Source: Ophiobolus disseminans
Lineage: Eukaryota; Ascomycota; Dothideomycetes; Pleosporales; Phaeosphaeriaceae
Assembly (NCBI GenBank): GCA_010093685.1
Contig: MU006218.1
Span: 345,766-409,765, forward strand
Reading direction: 5' to 3'
Length of the DNA: 64,000 bases
Below, one piece after another: positions 29,656 to 42,379 of this stretch; the first letter of the stretch is position 1; each line of letters opens with the position of its first letter. The position numbers and the translations under genes were made by a program. Under the pieces are notes generated by a model. That model saw nothing but the letters and a program-made list of their open reading frames with translations, searched no databases and had not been told where the DNA came from.

Positions 29656-32600
29656 ATGGCGCCGCCCCTCGAGACCGCCGCCGCCGCCGCGGACGATGCC
29701 TCGACGGGCGACACCTTCCAACTGCTTAATCAGCGCCTCGAGTTCGACATTAGCTTCTCCCGACACCAGGTCAAAGGAAAGACGACACTCGAAATCATCC
29801 CGGAGAAGGCGCAGCTGCGCGACATTGTCCTCAATGCACGGCAGCTGAAGCCGACACGCATCACGGTTGACGGCCAGAAAGCGAGGTTTAGCTACTCAAA
29901 CCTGCACCAGCGCATGACTCTCTACCCCGGCACCGGCCTGGGACAATATCACTTTTCAAAAGACCGGATAAAGCGTCACGTGGACGAAGGCGAAGACGAG
30001 TTAGTGGTACACGTGCCAGACAGCGTCAAGATCCGCGAGGTGACGCCGGATGTTGAGGGGCCACCGAGTGATGCGCAGGGCGTCTCGTATGCCGCGCTCA
30101 AAGTGGAGATTGAGTACATTCTGGACGACTTCAGGGACGGCTTTCACTTTGCTGGCGTCGAAGACGGAGACTCGCGCTTTCCGCATGCGTATACCCGCAA
30201 CTCGCCGTTCCCTGGGAGCGCATCGTGTCTGTTCCCGTGCATAGACGATGGCGAGACTAGTTGTCCGTTCGATGTGTCTATCCGTTATCCGCGGACCATA
30301 GGAGACGCACTCAGCAAGCCCTCGACCGCGGCGAGCAGCGCCCAGGCCCTCGAACTCGGTGCAGACAAGGCGGACAGCGTCATGGCAGACGTAGACGACG
30401 AGGCGGGCGATTTGACCGAGGAAGAGAAGGCCATGGAAATGCAGGTCATCTGCTCTGGCATCTTAACAGACGACGTAAGTTTTTTCTAGAGGTGACAATT
30501 AATCTGGTACTGACATGCAGCAGATTGTAGATCCGACGGATGGCTCCCGCAAGACCGCCAGCTTTTCATGCGATTCTCTCGTCCTCCCACAGCACATCGG
30601 CTTTGTCATCGGCCCCTTCGAGCATGTTGATCTCTCCGACTACCGCGACCTGGCCGACGAGGAGAGACTTGCGCAGAGCGCCATTAAGGTACACGCTTTC
30701 TGCCTGCCTGGGAGGGAAGATGAGGTCCGCAACAGCGCCATGATACTCGCTCGAGCCTTGGACCACTTCACCGAGCGCTTCCAGAGTTATGCTTTCGGCA
30801 ACGCATACAAGCTCGCCTTTGTGGATGACCTTGATTGCGACGCCACACATACCGCCTCATTCTCCATATGCAGCTCCCGGCTGCTCTTTCCTGAGACTGT
30901 CTGGGAGCCACTCGAGCACACCACCCGAGTTCTGGTACACGCAGTAGCCAGCCAATGGATCGGAGTGGACGTCATTGCCAAAGACATCTACGACTATTGG
31001 ATAGTGGTCGGCGCTTCTTGGTTCATGGCTGAACTCTTCCTGCGCGAGCTCTTCGGTCGAAATGACTGGCGATTTCGGCAAAAGCTCATGGTCGACAAGG
31101 TCATCCAAATGGATAGGAAACGACCTTCGCTACAACGGCTCGGCCAATACCTGCAATTGGACCACGCTGAGCAAGAATTCATGGAACTGAAGTCGCTGAT
31201 GGTTCTCTCCATCCTCCACAATCGATTGGTCAAGCAAAGTGGAAAGAACGGCGTTGATCGATGTTTGTATCGACTGCTGTTCAACGCTCGCCAAGGAAAA
31301 TACGACAACGGCGCCATCACGACCAACGACTTTCTTGATATCTGTGAGAAGGTCGGCCACCAAAAGCTGGACTCATTCTTCAGTCAGTGGGTCCAAGGAT
31401 CAGGATGTCCACACTTTGAGTGTTTCCCATCCTTCAACAAGAAGAAACAAGTTGTCCAACTGCAGATCCGGCAGATCCAGGCCGACTCTACCGTCACCAC
31501 CATCGATGGCCCGCTCTCCGCGAACGATTTCATGCGCGAAGCCAAAGAGGCTGCACACGGCTTCCTTCCTGGCAATGAGTACCCCACGTTCGTTGGTCCG
31601 ATGACTATTCGCATACACGAGGCAGATGGCACTCCCTATGAGCACATTGTGGATATCAACTCGTCCAATGTGAAGGTAGAAATTCCTTATAACACGAAAT
31701 ACAAACGCCTCAAGAGGAACCGTCTCAATAAGGAGCGCCAGGCTGCTGCTGCAGGACTAGACGCAACAGGCGAATCTCAAGATGATGTCACCTTCTACAT
31801 GCTTGGCGATCTTTTCGGCACACCTCAAGAGCAAGAAGAGTGGCGGCTGAGCGACTGGCCACCCGAGGACGAAGCCAAGATGGAGGGAGAGGCCTACGAG
31901 TGGATCCGCATCGATGCTGATTTCGAGTGGATATGTCGAGCGCACATCAACGACATGCCCTCCTACATGTACGTCTCGCAGCTGCAACAGGATAAGGATG
32001 TTGTTGCACAGTACGAGTCGATACAGTTTCTGGCAAGCAAGGAGGGCCACAGACTCATCTCAACTTTCCTGGTCAAGACGCTTATGGATAATCGATACTT
32101 CCACGGCATCCGTACATATGCTGCCGATGTCATGGCACAAAGCGGTTTGAAGCGGACCGACTGGAACGGATTGTACCACCTGAAGAAGGCCTTCCGCGAG
32201 CTCTTCTGCCTCCCCGGATCGCCAATGACGCGCTCGAACGACTTCTCGGATCGCAGTCAATACCTCATCCAATGCGCCATTCCCAAAGCAGTGTCCAAGA
32301 TCAAAGGTGAGGACGGCAAAGCTCCTCTCGAAGCAAAGCGTTTTCTGCTCGACCTTATTCGTTACAACGACAACCGCGGGAATGAGTACAGTGATGACTA
32401 CTACATGTCAACGCTTATGCACTGCCTGGCGGATTGTTTAACAGTCGGAAAAGTCAACGACCCGACAAACGACATGGAAACCGAGCACGAGGAGTTTGAG
32501 TTTACCAAGAAGGCCATCGAGGAGCTCACTCGCCACCAGCGTCTCGACGAGTGGATCCCAACTTACCAGAACGTCTACACTACAACGGCATTGGACTGTG

Positions 32601-34129
32601 CTCGGAAGCTCATTGTCAACCGCGTCGCGCCTTTCAAGCCGTCTGAGTTCTTGCAGTACTCTCAGTTGGGCAACGCTGATAATGTACGCTTGAAGGCCTG
32701 GGACTGCCTGATCCGCTTGGGCATGGTTCGCAGAGAAGGCGTACTTAGATTCTTGATGCACGCAATTCGTTCAGACCCATCCCCTTACTTCAGAAAGCAG
32801 CTGTTGCGTATCTTCAGTTTCGCTGTGGGCCAAGTTGCTACTGGAGACGTCTACGAACCCGAGAAGCCAAAAGAGGATACAAGCGATTCCCTTGTGGTCG
32901 AGACTGAAGCAGACAACTCTGATCGTGCTTCTCAGCTAGCTCGACAAAGCTTGAATGGTGCTCAGCGAGGACTGAAGACTGATCTGCAGAACAACCAGAC
33001 TCTGCGCATAGCGCTTGAGGAGTGTTTGAAGTCGGACACGTTGTCGGTAGGCGATATGCTGGAGCTTCTCGACTTCTGCGATATGGTCTTTGACCATCTG
33101 AAGCGTGATACGTTGCCTCTCACTCTACATGTGTCAAATTACTGGAAGGTTGAGCACACTGGGCAAGGACAACTACGCTTTTCAAGGACTGACAGGCCCC
33201 GATGGAAACCAATCAGGCCTTTCGCTCCCACAGCACAAGCAGCAGCACCTGCCCAGCCCATGGCAGTACCGCCAGTTGCACCAGTTCAAGCCCCACAAAC
33301 GGCGGTGCCACTGCCTGCGGCGCCGAAGACAAAGCTGTCGCTGAAGATTGGTGGTCTGAACAAGCTGAAGACTGCATCGTCACCTCCTTCTTCATCTGGG
33401 TCGTCTGCTGATCTCGGGCCGCCTAAGTCACGGCAACAGTCCATGATGTTCTCTCCGCCGCTCGTCCAGTCACCACCCGCTGTGGCAGAGTCGGTCAGGG
33501 CATCTCCAGCACCTGCACCACCCAGTTCCAAGCCAGCGTCAAGCGCACCAACCCCACGTGCCTCGCCCGCCCCGGTCGTTGCGCCACCTTCCAAGCCTCC
33601 AACACCGAAACCAGTGATTCAGACACCGATCCCACCACCCAAGCCCGCAGCTCGTCCTGTACCAGCTCCTGTCAGTGTACCCGCGGCTGTCGCCACACCG
33701 CCAGCTATCCAGTCTCCGATCCCGCTTCCAACTAGTACGACGAAGCTCAAGATCAAGACAAAGCTGGGCCCCGGCCCCGGTCCCTCCTCATCCCCTCGGC
33801 CCTCAGCCGCTCCTTCTCCCCGACCAACCAGCACTCCCATCCCCGTCATCAAAGCCCCTCCGCCCGCACCCGCACCTCCTAAGCAGAAAAAACGCACCAA
33901 AATCGTTAAACTCCGCCTCCGCCCCGCCTTGCTTGCCCGCTTCACAAAGGACAAGAAACGCAAGCTGCAGGTCGATGACAGCGATAGGCCGTCTAAGAGG
34001 CAGAGTCTGGAGCCGAATGGCGTGCTGAGAGCTGGTGCCGCGAAGAGCGGACTTGTTGCTGTTGAGAAGCGTGGTGAGAGGTTGGTTGTTAAGATTAGGG
34101 TTGGGAGGGATAATTTGCCGCTGAAGTGA
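29656..34129 (+). CDS. TAF2: TFIID subunit TAF2
   Basis: Two exons, 29656-30474 and 30521-34129, giving about 1475 residues. The intron starts GTAAGT and ends GCAGCAG, a tandem acceptor that may add or drop one Gln. The protein has the M1-aminopeptidase-like fold of TAF2: FQLLNQRLEFDISFSRHQVK and KTTLEIIPEK at the start, RFPHAYTRNSPFPGSASCLF and CIDDGETSCPFDV, then VLVHAVASQWIGVDVIAKD, with no HExxH zinc site, as expected for TAF2. TAF2 reads initiator DNA within TFIID. After about residue 1176 the tail is Pro/Ala-rich and then strongly basic (KQKKRTKIVKLRLRP). The length fits the family (yeast about 1400). It is the third TFIID subunit in this window. Confidence 0.93.
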
Positions 34130-34620
34130 AGAGAGCTTGAGTTTCGAGGGTAAAAGAATATGCATCTTTCATGGAGTTTTTTCTGTCCTCACGGACGGAA
34201 CGGATGGGATTACACAGCATTCAGCGATGGCGTTATCCCTGGTCTGTTTTCCTTTCCTTTTCATTGTAGTTTTACATTTTTCCTTTTCTTTGTGGCTCTT
34301 GTATGATGGATATACCCCCTTTTTCAGCAATGGGCTTTCGAGGGGTTTACGGAGGTCGAGGTTGAGCATAGGGATAAGGGTAGAACGGACATGTGTATGT
34401 TTCACCATGCATACCGCTTCACGCATTGCACTGTATTGCTCAACTTGACATGACATGTGAGAATCATGATTGGTCATTGATCATGAAATCAAGAATGCTG
34501 TTTTGTGCTAAGTATCCCATCCAAGCTGCGCTCGCCAACTCCGTGCCGAAGCTCGGTATGAAAATGTCAAAAAGGGTATCATATGTCCCATATAGAATAC
34601 AATCTTCATCTCCTTCCCAA
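34130..34620. other. Intergenic, convergent 3' ends
   Basis: This lies between the TAF2 and BAH-PHD stops. T-rich tracts at 34240-34325 may take part in 3' end formation. No gene is seen. Confidence 0.45.
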
Positions 34621-36221
34621 TCATGACGTCCGCCAAAGCAACCTCTTGACCGATCGTATGCCCGACTGAAAGACAGACTCAGTCACCGAAGCCGCAACCA
34701 CGGGCGTCGCCTCCACGACGCTCGTCTCGGTTGCGCTTCGCTTTCGTTTTCTGGGACAGCCTCGACCTCGGGCTGCGGGTGGACTTAGTGGACTACGCGG
34801 AGGAGGGTTCGACGGTGGTCTCACCGTTTGGTACAGCTTTTGGGACTGGGTCGGGTGGTGCTGCTGCGTCGCTTGTGGGGGGCTCAGTTGTTGGGTCGGT
34901 GTCGGTGTCATTGCCGACGACGGAGTCTTCTTCGTCGGCGGAGGAGGGGACTGGGACTGCTGGGGTGGCAGCAACGCTGTCCACGCCTTTGCTTGAGGCC
35001 TGCGCTTCTTCAGGTGGTATTTCCTTGGCCGCTTTTTCTATAAGCGTTTGGCAGAGAAGACACTTGACGTCGACGTTCCAGCGATTATCTTCTTCCCCCG
35101 GCCGGTTGTCCGTGACCGTAAGGCAGATCTGGCCCGTGTCGTATGTTGTCAGGTGCGCTGTGAAAGCCGACCCCGTTGACGATCTCCGAGCGCCCTTCTT
35201 CTTGTTCTTTGCTGGCCGGCTTCTTGCAGGCACCTTCTGCTCCTCGTATGCATCTTCTACCGCCTTCTCTTCGAGGCAATGGGCATGGAGCCACTTAGCG
35301 CAGGATGAGCAATTGATGAGCGGTTCGTCTGGATTACAGGGGGCTTTGTCGATGCAATATTGGCGGAGTTTCTGTCGACAGATTAGCGAATGGTAAAGGG
35401 ACGGACAATGGTTTCAACATACCGAGAGCTGCTGCGCCTTTGGTTTTTCAATGTCATATGTCTGGCGCCAGAACCACTGGTCTCTCAGTGGCCACTCTGA
35501 ATTCTCCGGATTTTCGTCCCAGTGGACAACCTCCGCTCGGTCGACCACTGTCATGGCCTCTATGATGTCCATGTGGTTACTTGCTATCAACTCACTATCC
35601 CCGTGGTGCGGTTGTCGTCCCTCAGGTAGTTCCTCTGGTTTGTATAGATAGTACACCCGGAGGAAGACGTGGGAAGCATCGCCGGCGCGAACTTCTAGAA
35701 TTCGTGCAAATGCATATTGACTGACATCTTTCGACTCGTTGTCATCTTCAGTTATGTTGACGAAGATTACTTGTCCGACTTCGAACTCTGCTTCACTGAC
35801 TTGAGTTGCATTAGCATGGAAACACAGAGTGAAAGGGCCTTTACGAACTCGTAAACTTGCGGTATCGTAGTGTGCTCTCCCATTCTAGCGGTGGCTTCAC
35901 GTTGTAATGAGTTTCGCTCAATTCGCTCTCTGAAAACGGATTCTTCGTCACGATCTCTGCATCGAGTGGCGCTTCTTTGTACTCGACACTGGAAGATTTG
36001 CCGGTCCTCTGCTTCTTATGTGATGGCGATGACTTCTTCGGTGCTCTGATCTTTACCGCCTCCAGCTTGAAGCCCCCAAAGGGCTTCTTGTCATCGATGG
36101 TGGCCCAATCGACTTTCCGCTTCTTCGACGTCGTGTCCGGGGTGTCTATCTCAGGTGTTGCGGTTTCTGGGGTCTTCTTCGGCGTGGGTCTTGCCGTGCC
36201 CTTATTGGTTCGCGGCGGCAT
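34621..36221 (-). CDS. BAH-PHD chromatin protein, EPR-1-like
   Basis: Four exons: 36221-35845, 35795-35423, 35371-34825 and 34772-34621, giving about 482 residues. The introns of 49, 51 and 52 nt all have good ends and keep the frame. The N-terminus is basic and disordered. Exon 2 encodes the BAH domain (EFEVGQVIFVNITEDD, YAFARILEVRAGDASHVFLR, YYLYKPEELPEGRQPHHGD, WRQTYDIEKPKAQQL). Exon 3 encodes a PHD finger, CIDKAPCNPDEPLINCSSC with KWLHAHC. The last exon has an AT-hook-like RGRGCPRKRKR. BAH-PHD proteins of this size include Neurospora EPR-1 and Fusarium/Magnaporthe BP1, which read H3K27me3 in Polycomb silencing. The domain calls are firm; identity with EPR-1 is inferred from order and size. 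Confidence 0.85.
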
Positions 36222-37692
36222 GGTGGTCGTGGATATCGCGTAGGTGGGAGAGGGAAACGTCACTGAGATGTGAGCATATGTAACTTCGCGTCGAGTCGCA
36301 CGAGCACAAACCTACCTCACGGACAAGATCGGCTGGTATCAATTGTTGCGATGATATAGACGTAAAAGCTACAGCGGTTTAGTAGATGCAGGCTGGGTGA
36401 TCTGGGCGCATCGCAAATGGATTTGAACTTGAAAAGTTAACGCGTTGTTTGGTGATTTGACGCGCGCCGGGTCATGACGCTATTCCTCAGAGTTTGGCGC
36501 TAACCTCGAGTTGCGTAAGGTCACGTGCACCTCATCTCGCTTCCATTCCAGGTTGATTGACTTCGCGGCGACACGGCGACCGGCTTGGTGAGATATGCTG
36601 GTCGAAGTACGGACAGTTGCAGCGTAGTTGTAGGGTCCTTATAGGAAGTAGGATGTAGTTATCACTGCATATGCAGCAGTGGTCTGCTTCTTCCTGGCCG
36701 CGTAAGGTATGCATGCTCTGCTGGAAATATTGTTCATGATGGTAGTGACCACTACATATGTCGATGTTAGGGCTTTCTCTTTGAGATATACGTTATCGAA
36801 TAGAAGACGCCTCTCATCTGCTGTAGCCACCAGCGTATGTACGACATCCATGAATGTTTCAGGTACCTGAACCTCGGCTGTGGACCCCAGATGTCCTGCA
36901 TGCACGCTGGGATGTGTTGCTCGGGCACCTGCTGACGGTGCGTCAACTAAACTCCGACCGTCCACATTCCTCCCCGCGTGCCAGTGCCAGAGCCAACAAA
37001 GACGGCCAAGCGCACAGCCACCATTCAAATCATCATCACTGTCCACATCAGGCGAGGCAAGAGCCGGGTGCGCACACTTATGGCGCACCAGGACCGGTTG
37101 CGATTAGTGCGCCAGGAGATGAGTACGCGTGGATACGACGCATTAGTGAGTAAGCTCACGCGATGTGGCCCGCAAGAGGAAGCTCCGGAAGAGTCAATAA
37201 GACGCAGTCTGGCGGACGTGGCAGCCACACAAGGCTTCGCAAAATCACTGTGACCCCTTACGAAGGTATATACAAGTGGCTGTTGCGCGTGTAGGATTGG
37301 CTGTCCTCGCATCGCCTGCGATCTCCAGACCTTTTGAGGCAACGTCATATTCCCTGTCGCCCAGCGCCCAGAATTCCTCCACCGAGGACTCCACCGCGGA
37401 GCCCATCGTCTACGCACCTCAACTGCAACCGTACCGCTGTTCGCACTTCACACCTAGTCTTCTGTTTTCCATCCCTTGCACAGCGCAGCAGTTTGGTGCT
37501 GCCGTTCGGTCGTTACTCTAAGCTCCGTGTGGCCTCGCTCGTACCTCGCAGCTTGCCGGTGCATCCGTGGCGCTCAGCGGCTGATCATTAGCACCGTTTC
37601 CCACGCGCCTTCGTAGCTGCTTTGTGTCTCGTAAGGAGAAGGACCTATCCGCGCACACGGGGCCCGTTGCTGTGGCTAGCTAAGCAGTAACC
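36222..37692. promoter_or_regulatory. Divergent upstream interval, no gene seen
   Basis: 1.47 kb between the starts of the BAH-PHD gene (minus) and the Caf120-like gene (plus). ORFs up to 149 codons on both strands overlap and have no recognisable content. It should carry both promoters. Confidence 0.4.
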
Positions 37693-40600
37693 ATGGGTCG
37701 TCCAAAGAGAGGTATAACAAACGCGCTCCCTTCACCGTGCTCCTCGATCGCTAATGCCTCGTTTGCCTCGCACAGTCCTCTCGTTCATGAGCCAGTGGGG
37801 TGGAGGAGCGCATCTCCAGAAGCAGCAGCCACCACCGTCCACCAGCGCGTCATCTGCCCCGCCCTCTCCTTCCAAACAGCCGACCGCGACTGCCTCGCTG
37901 CCGCAATCACCGAGCCAGTCAACCTTTGCGCAGTCAGCAACCGCCCTCGACTCCTACAACGAGCACGCCTCCCCCAGCCCCGGCCTCCGCAACCGCTCCG
38001 ACTCGCGAGCATCGCGGGCCTCGTCACGCCCAATGTCGATGATCCAGACGTACCAGCCGCCCGTCATGGACATTGGCGCAGACACGCTTCCCGAGCTCTA
38101 TCGCATATTCTCATTCTTCAACGGCCACTCCAACAAGCTGTATCAGGAGGGCTACTTCCTCAAGTTCCACGACACCGACAGCCGTACGTCAACCGAAAAC
38201 GCCATGCAGACCCCGTCCGTGTTACTGACCGCATGCAGGTGGCCGCCCCGCCCCAGAAAGGAAATGGCAGGAGTATTTCGTCCAGCTCGTCGGCACCATA
38301 CTCTCGCTGTGGGACGCGAGCGCCCTCGATCAGGCCGGCGGTGACGCTGAAGTGCTGCCCACCTTCATTAACCTCACGGATGCGTCGATTCACATGGTAC
38401 GCTGACCAATGCAGGCTCTCGAGCACGCAACGCTAACCCGCCGCAGATACCGTCTATGACACTCAAGGACGGCAAGAAGCTGGACAACATCCTCAGCGTG
38501 TCCACGGCTGCACACAACAAGTACCTGTTCCACTTCGACTCGTACCACGCTCTGTCGCAATGGACCGCTGGCATCCGTCTTGCCATGTTCGAGCACACGA
38601 GTCTGTCCGAGGCATACACTGGAGCCCTGATCGCAGGTAAAGGTAAGCAGCTGAACAACATTCGCGACATACTGGATCGCCAATGTGCCGTCTACGACGA
38701 CTGGGTCCGTGTGCGATTCGGTGCCGGTAGCCCATGGCGCCGCTGCTGGTGCGTCGTGTCTCCCCCCGACCAGAAGGAGTACGCGAAGCTGCAAAAGTCG
38801 CAGAAGAAGTCCAACCCCTACGACCGACCGGTAGTCCTCAAGGGGGACATCAAATTCTACGACACCAACAAAATCAAGAAGAAAACCAAGCCCATCGCTA
38901 CTGTCAGAGACGCATATTCCTGCTTCGCCATCTATCCACAGTCGAAGCAGCTGATCGACCAGTCCACTCTGGTGAAGATCGAGGGCAAGATCACAATCCA
39001 CTCAACTACAGAGAACACCACTGACGGTTTTGTCTTCATCATGCCCGAAGCACGCCCGGCAGTCCTTGGCATTGAGATTATGCTGCAGTTCCTTTTCCCC
39101 ATTTTCGACACGTTTGCTCTCTATGGACGGCCTAAGAAGCTGGTCGCAGACGTCCTGGACACACGCGGCCTGATGTTTGGCATGCCGCCCGACCGGAGAT
39201 ACGGCTACTTGGAGATCTGGGACGTAGTTGGCCTCATCAACACCGACGGCAGCCAGGTTTGGTCCGAGCGTCAGTGGCGGAAACAACTGAAAGATCTGAC
39301 CTCAACTCGAATGGCCACGGGTTCAGATGTTGATGCTAGCAGCAGGGGAGCCAGCCGCAGGAACACCGTCAGTCGAGCTGGCTTCACGCCATCGCGTAGC
39401 AACCTCCGCTTTGACGACCACGGTTCTATCCGCTCTAGCCCCTCAACGCGCCGTTCTTCTCCAACTAGACAGGCCCGTCTCGACTCTGAGCCACAAGTAC
39501 CTCGTCGTGTGGGTACGGCGCCTCCAACTGGGCCGTTCGGCACCCCACGGCACCAGCGATCGGTGTCGGAAGCTAACGGATACAACAACTTTCAAACAAC
39601 TCCATCGCGCCTTGCACAAGGTCAGATGGTCGATGCAGGCGAGTTTCCGCCGACCCCACCACCACACGGCGGATATAGTGGTACACTGCAGAACGGTCGC
39701 TCGCAGTACCCTGAGGCGTCCGATAGCGACGAAAGCCTCACTCGCGAACCGAGAAATCTCCCGGAGTTTCCAGTCGCAGCTTCTGCCCCGCCTTCGGGCC
39801 AAGTCGACCAACCCCCTGCTCTCACGCATGCGCCCTATCAGCAACCGCCCATCCGACCATCGCTACCGTCCGGTATGAAGCCGAATGCTGCAGTGGACTC
39901 TGCAACTTTTCAACAGATGGCCGATGCCACCAATGTGCAGATTCCGGTTGGAATTGCAGCAGCTGGTGCGGCAGCTGCCTGGCGAAGCCAGGAGAGCATC
40001 CATAGCCGAAGGAGTGGGGAATATAGCACTTACCCCGATGGCGGGCAGCAGATGTACCTTGGTGCCAACTCGCGCCCGCCTCCGTCAGACCGTACTTCAG
40101 AGCACAGGCTACCGACAATTCCCGCGTCGCCATACGTCGAGCACGCGGAGTTCGTACAGCCATCGCATTCGTATCAGCCGGTAGCGCCGCCAGTACCAGA
40201 GCACGCCGAGATGCCACAACAGTGGAGCCAAGAGCTCCCACACCGCCCGCATTCTGGTAGCGGCAGCGGTTATGTCCCACGAAAACCAGTACCAGGTCGG
40301 TCCCCTTCTGCCTCGCAAGAGGATGACACCCGCTCGACCACTAGCTCAACTCTCGGTAGTTTACGAAACCAGGTAGTTGGCCCTGAAGCTCTCGATGCCC
40401 TCGAGGCCCTCGATAAGCGCGAGGCCAGGCAGCGCGAGGCTATGCTACAGCGGCAACAGAGTCAAGCTAGTAGTCGCTACGATGACGATGCAATTTCTAC
40501 ATCGACGCCAGACTATGCAAGCGTAGCAAGCGAGGAGATTCAGCCACGGAAGGTGCCTGTCAGGCCGGAGGATCGCCCAAGGAATGGTATACTGAAGATC

Positions 40601-41932
40601 GCTGGAGATCCTAATCTCATTGAGCCACGAGATGTAGATTCAAAAACTACCCCCATCGCATCCAGCATGTTGAAGGACGTACCAGATGTATCGTTTGGCT
40701 ATGTCCCTGATCTTGCAACCACTCTGGGCAAACGACCAGGAACAAGTGGTACCATGACGCAAGGGACGCATGACGAAAACTTTTCAGGATCAAGGGAAAA
40801 CCTAGCTTCTACACCGAACGAGCAGCGACGGCAGTCATACCTTGCTGGGAGGACAACACCAAACGCAGGGTTACAGCATTCGCCTCAAGCCCCTGAACCG
40901 CGAACCGTTGCTTGGCATCCGGGCATGGCTTCTCCTCAACAGCAGCCAGGCAGGCAGAGTCTCAATGCCGAGGAATGGGTCAGGCAGCGAGCGGCACAAT
41001 CGCAACCCCTCGTGTACGGTCACGGCAGGTCTAACTCGCATACACCCCCACCCTTTGGGCGTCAGCGCTCTGGAGATTGGGCCCATCTGCAGCGTACACC
41101 GGACTGTTCCCCTGCGTTAGGCCGACCGCCCAGTCGCCCATTAAGTCGTCCACAGTCACGCGGCGCGGACGTGCTTCTCGACGCACGACCAACGTCCCTA
41201 ACAGCTCGCGAACGAGAAACGATATCACAGATGACGGGCACTCCGTTAGTTGATCTGTCTGAAGGAAATCGCCACAGGAAGCAGCAGTCTTCACATACAT
41301 TGACCGGTTTCATTGAAGGTCGGGAAAAGGAAAGGGCGGCCGCTAAAGCCAATAGGCAGGGTAACTCTGTTGCTATGCAGGCCGAGATTGACAGGCGCTT
41401 GCAGCAGATACAGCAACGGCAGCTGCAGGAGGCTCAGAACCGCCAACGTCGAATGTTAGAGTTGCAACAGCAGCAGATGCAGGCAGCTATGGCACAGAAC
41501 CAGTACGCACAGAGCGAGTTTCAGTTTGCAAACACTCCGACAGGTGCTCCGAGTATCATGGGGATGTCTATGGGCACACCAAGTGTCATGGGAATGCCTA
41601 TGGGCACGCCGAGCGTAATGGGAATGCCCACCGGACCTGGCACGCCTCAAGCAATGGTTGGCATGGCTTACTCAAGCCCGCATCAGGTGCCACAGGGGAT
41701 GTACCAGCCGCAAGGATACTTTCCACAGCCAGCGATGACGCCAAACACCAATATGATGCCGGGTGGATGGGGCGCCCCAACGCCACAGTCGCCGCAGGCT
41801 CAGTACTTCCAACAGCAGATGAACCATACCCAGCAACAACAACCGCCAGCGACTCCAGCCTATGGAGCGGACTTTGATAAAGAACAGGCAGCACGACTTG
41901 CGCAACAACAGCGTGGCCAATCTCGTCGATAG
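37693..41932 (+). CDS. CAF120: PH-domain protein of the Caf120/Skg3 family
   Basis: Four exons: 37693-37711, 37776-38183, 38239-38396 and 38447-41932, giving about 1356 residues. The 19-nt first exon (CCATGG context) splices to give MGRPKRVLSFMSQWGG. The conserved part, roughly residues 95-480, has split PH-like segments: LYQEGYFLKFHDTDSRGRPA, WQEYFVQLVGTILSLWDASA, KYLFHFDSYHALSQWTAGIR, then VRFGAGSPWRRCWCVVSPPD and KGDIKFYDTNKIKKKTKPIA. This is the family of yeast Caf120, a CCR4-NOT associated factor, and Skg3, linked to cell-wall growth. The remaining 870 residues are disordered and Gln/Pro-rich, with decapeptide repeats near the end. Ortholog choice between Caf120 and Skg3 is not decided. 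Confidence 0.85.
41558..41647 (+). repeat. Three decapeptide-coding repeats in the Caf120-like tail
   Basis: Thirty-base units at 41558, 41588 and 41618 encode MGMSMGTPSV, MGMPMGTPSV and the diverged MGMPTGPGTP. They lie in the Gln-rich disordered C-terminus. Confidence 0.85.
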
Positions 41933-42371
41933 ACTCGGCCTCGTACGACTATTCGTTCTTCCACACAGGACTCATCTATACCACAAAGTCACCAAGAGGG
42001 TAAGTTGTCGAGTAGTGCGCGATCTCGCTCTTGGTTGTATAACATGCTAGGAAAGGGGAGGAAATGGACAACTAGCGGCGGTTGGTATTGAGCGTGCTCT
42101 TTCTCTTCTACAGTACATATTCATTAGGTGTTTCACTGTCAGCCGGATGCATACGGCCTTGTATAATTTTGTATCATGGTGCATTGGGATGGATGTCTAT
42201 TGCATTGTTGTCCGGTTTGCATTAGATTGTGCATTTATACATGGCGTTAGAAATCAGTGGCCGCGATGATGGGGAGTTTCATCGCGAGGAATTGCATGTT
42301 TGTTTGAGCTAGCTTTTGTGGATTACCTAATGACTTTGATGCTGCGCACGTGACGACTTTGTCGATGGATG

Positions 42372-42379
42372 TATATAAA
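42372..42379 (+). promoter_or_regulatory. TATA box with CT-rich initiator region
   Basis: TATATAAA followed at once by CTCACTCCTACCTGCTCTCT, an arrangement typical of strong filamentous-fungal promoters. A CACGTGA element lies about 20 bases upstream. No good ORF follows. Confidence 0.5.

Noticed and set aside
34731..35396. Plus-strand ORF of 221 codons.
   Set aside because: It is antisense to the BAH-PHD exons, whose PHD cysteines and splice sites are clear.
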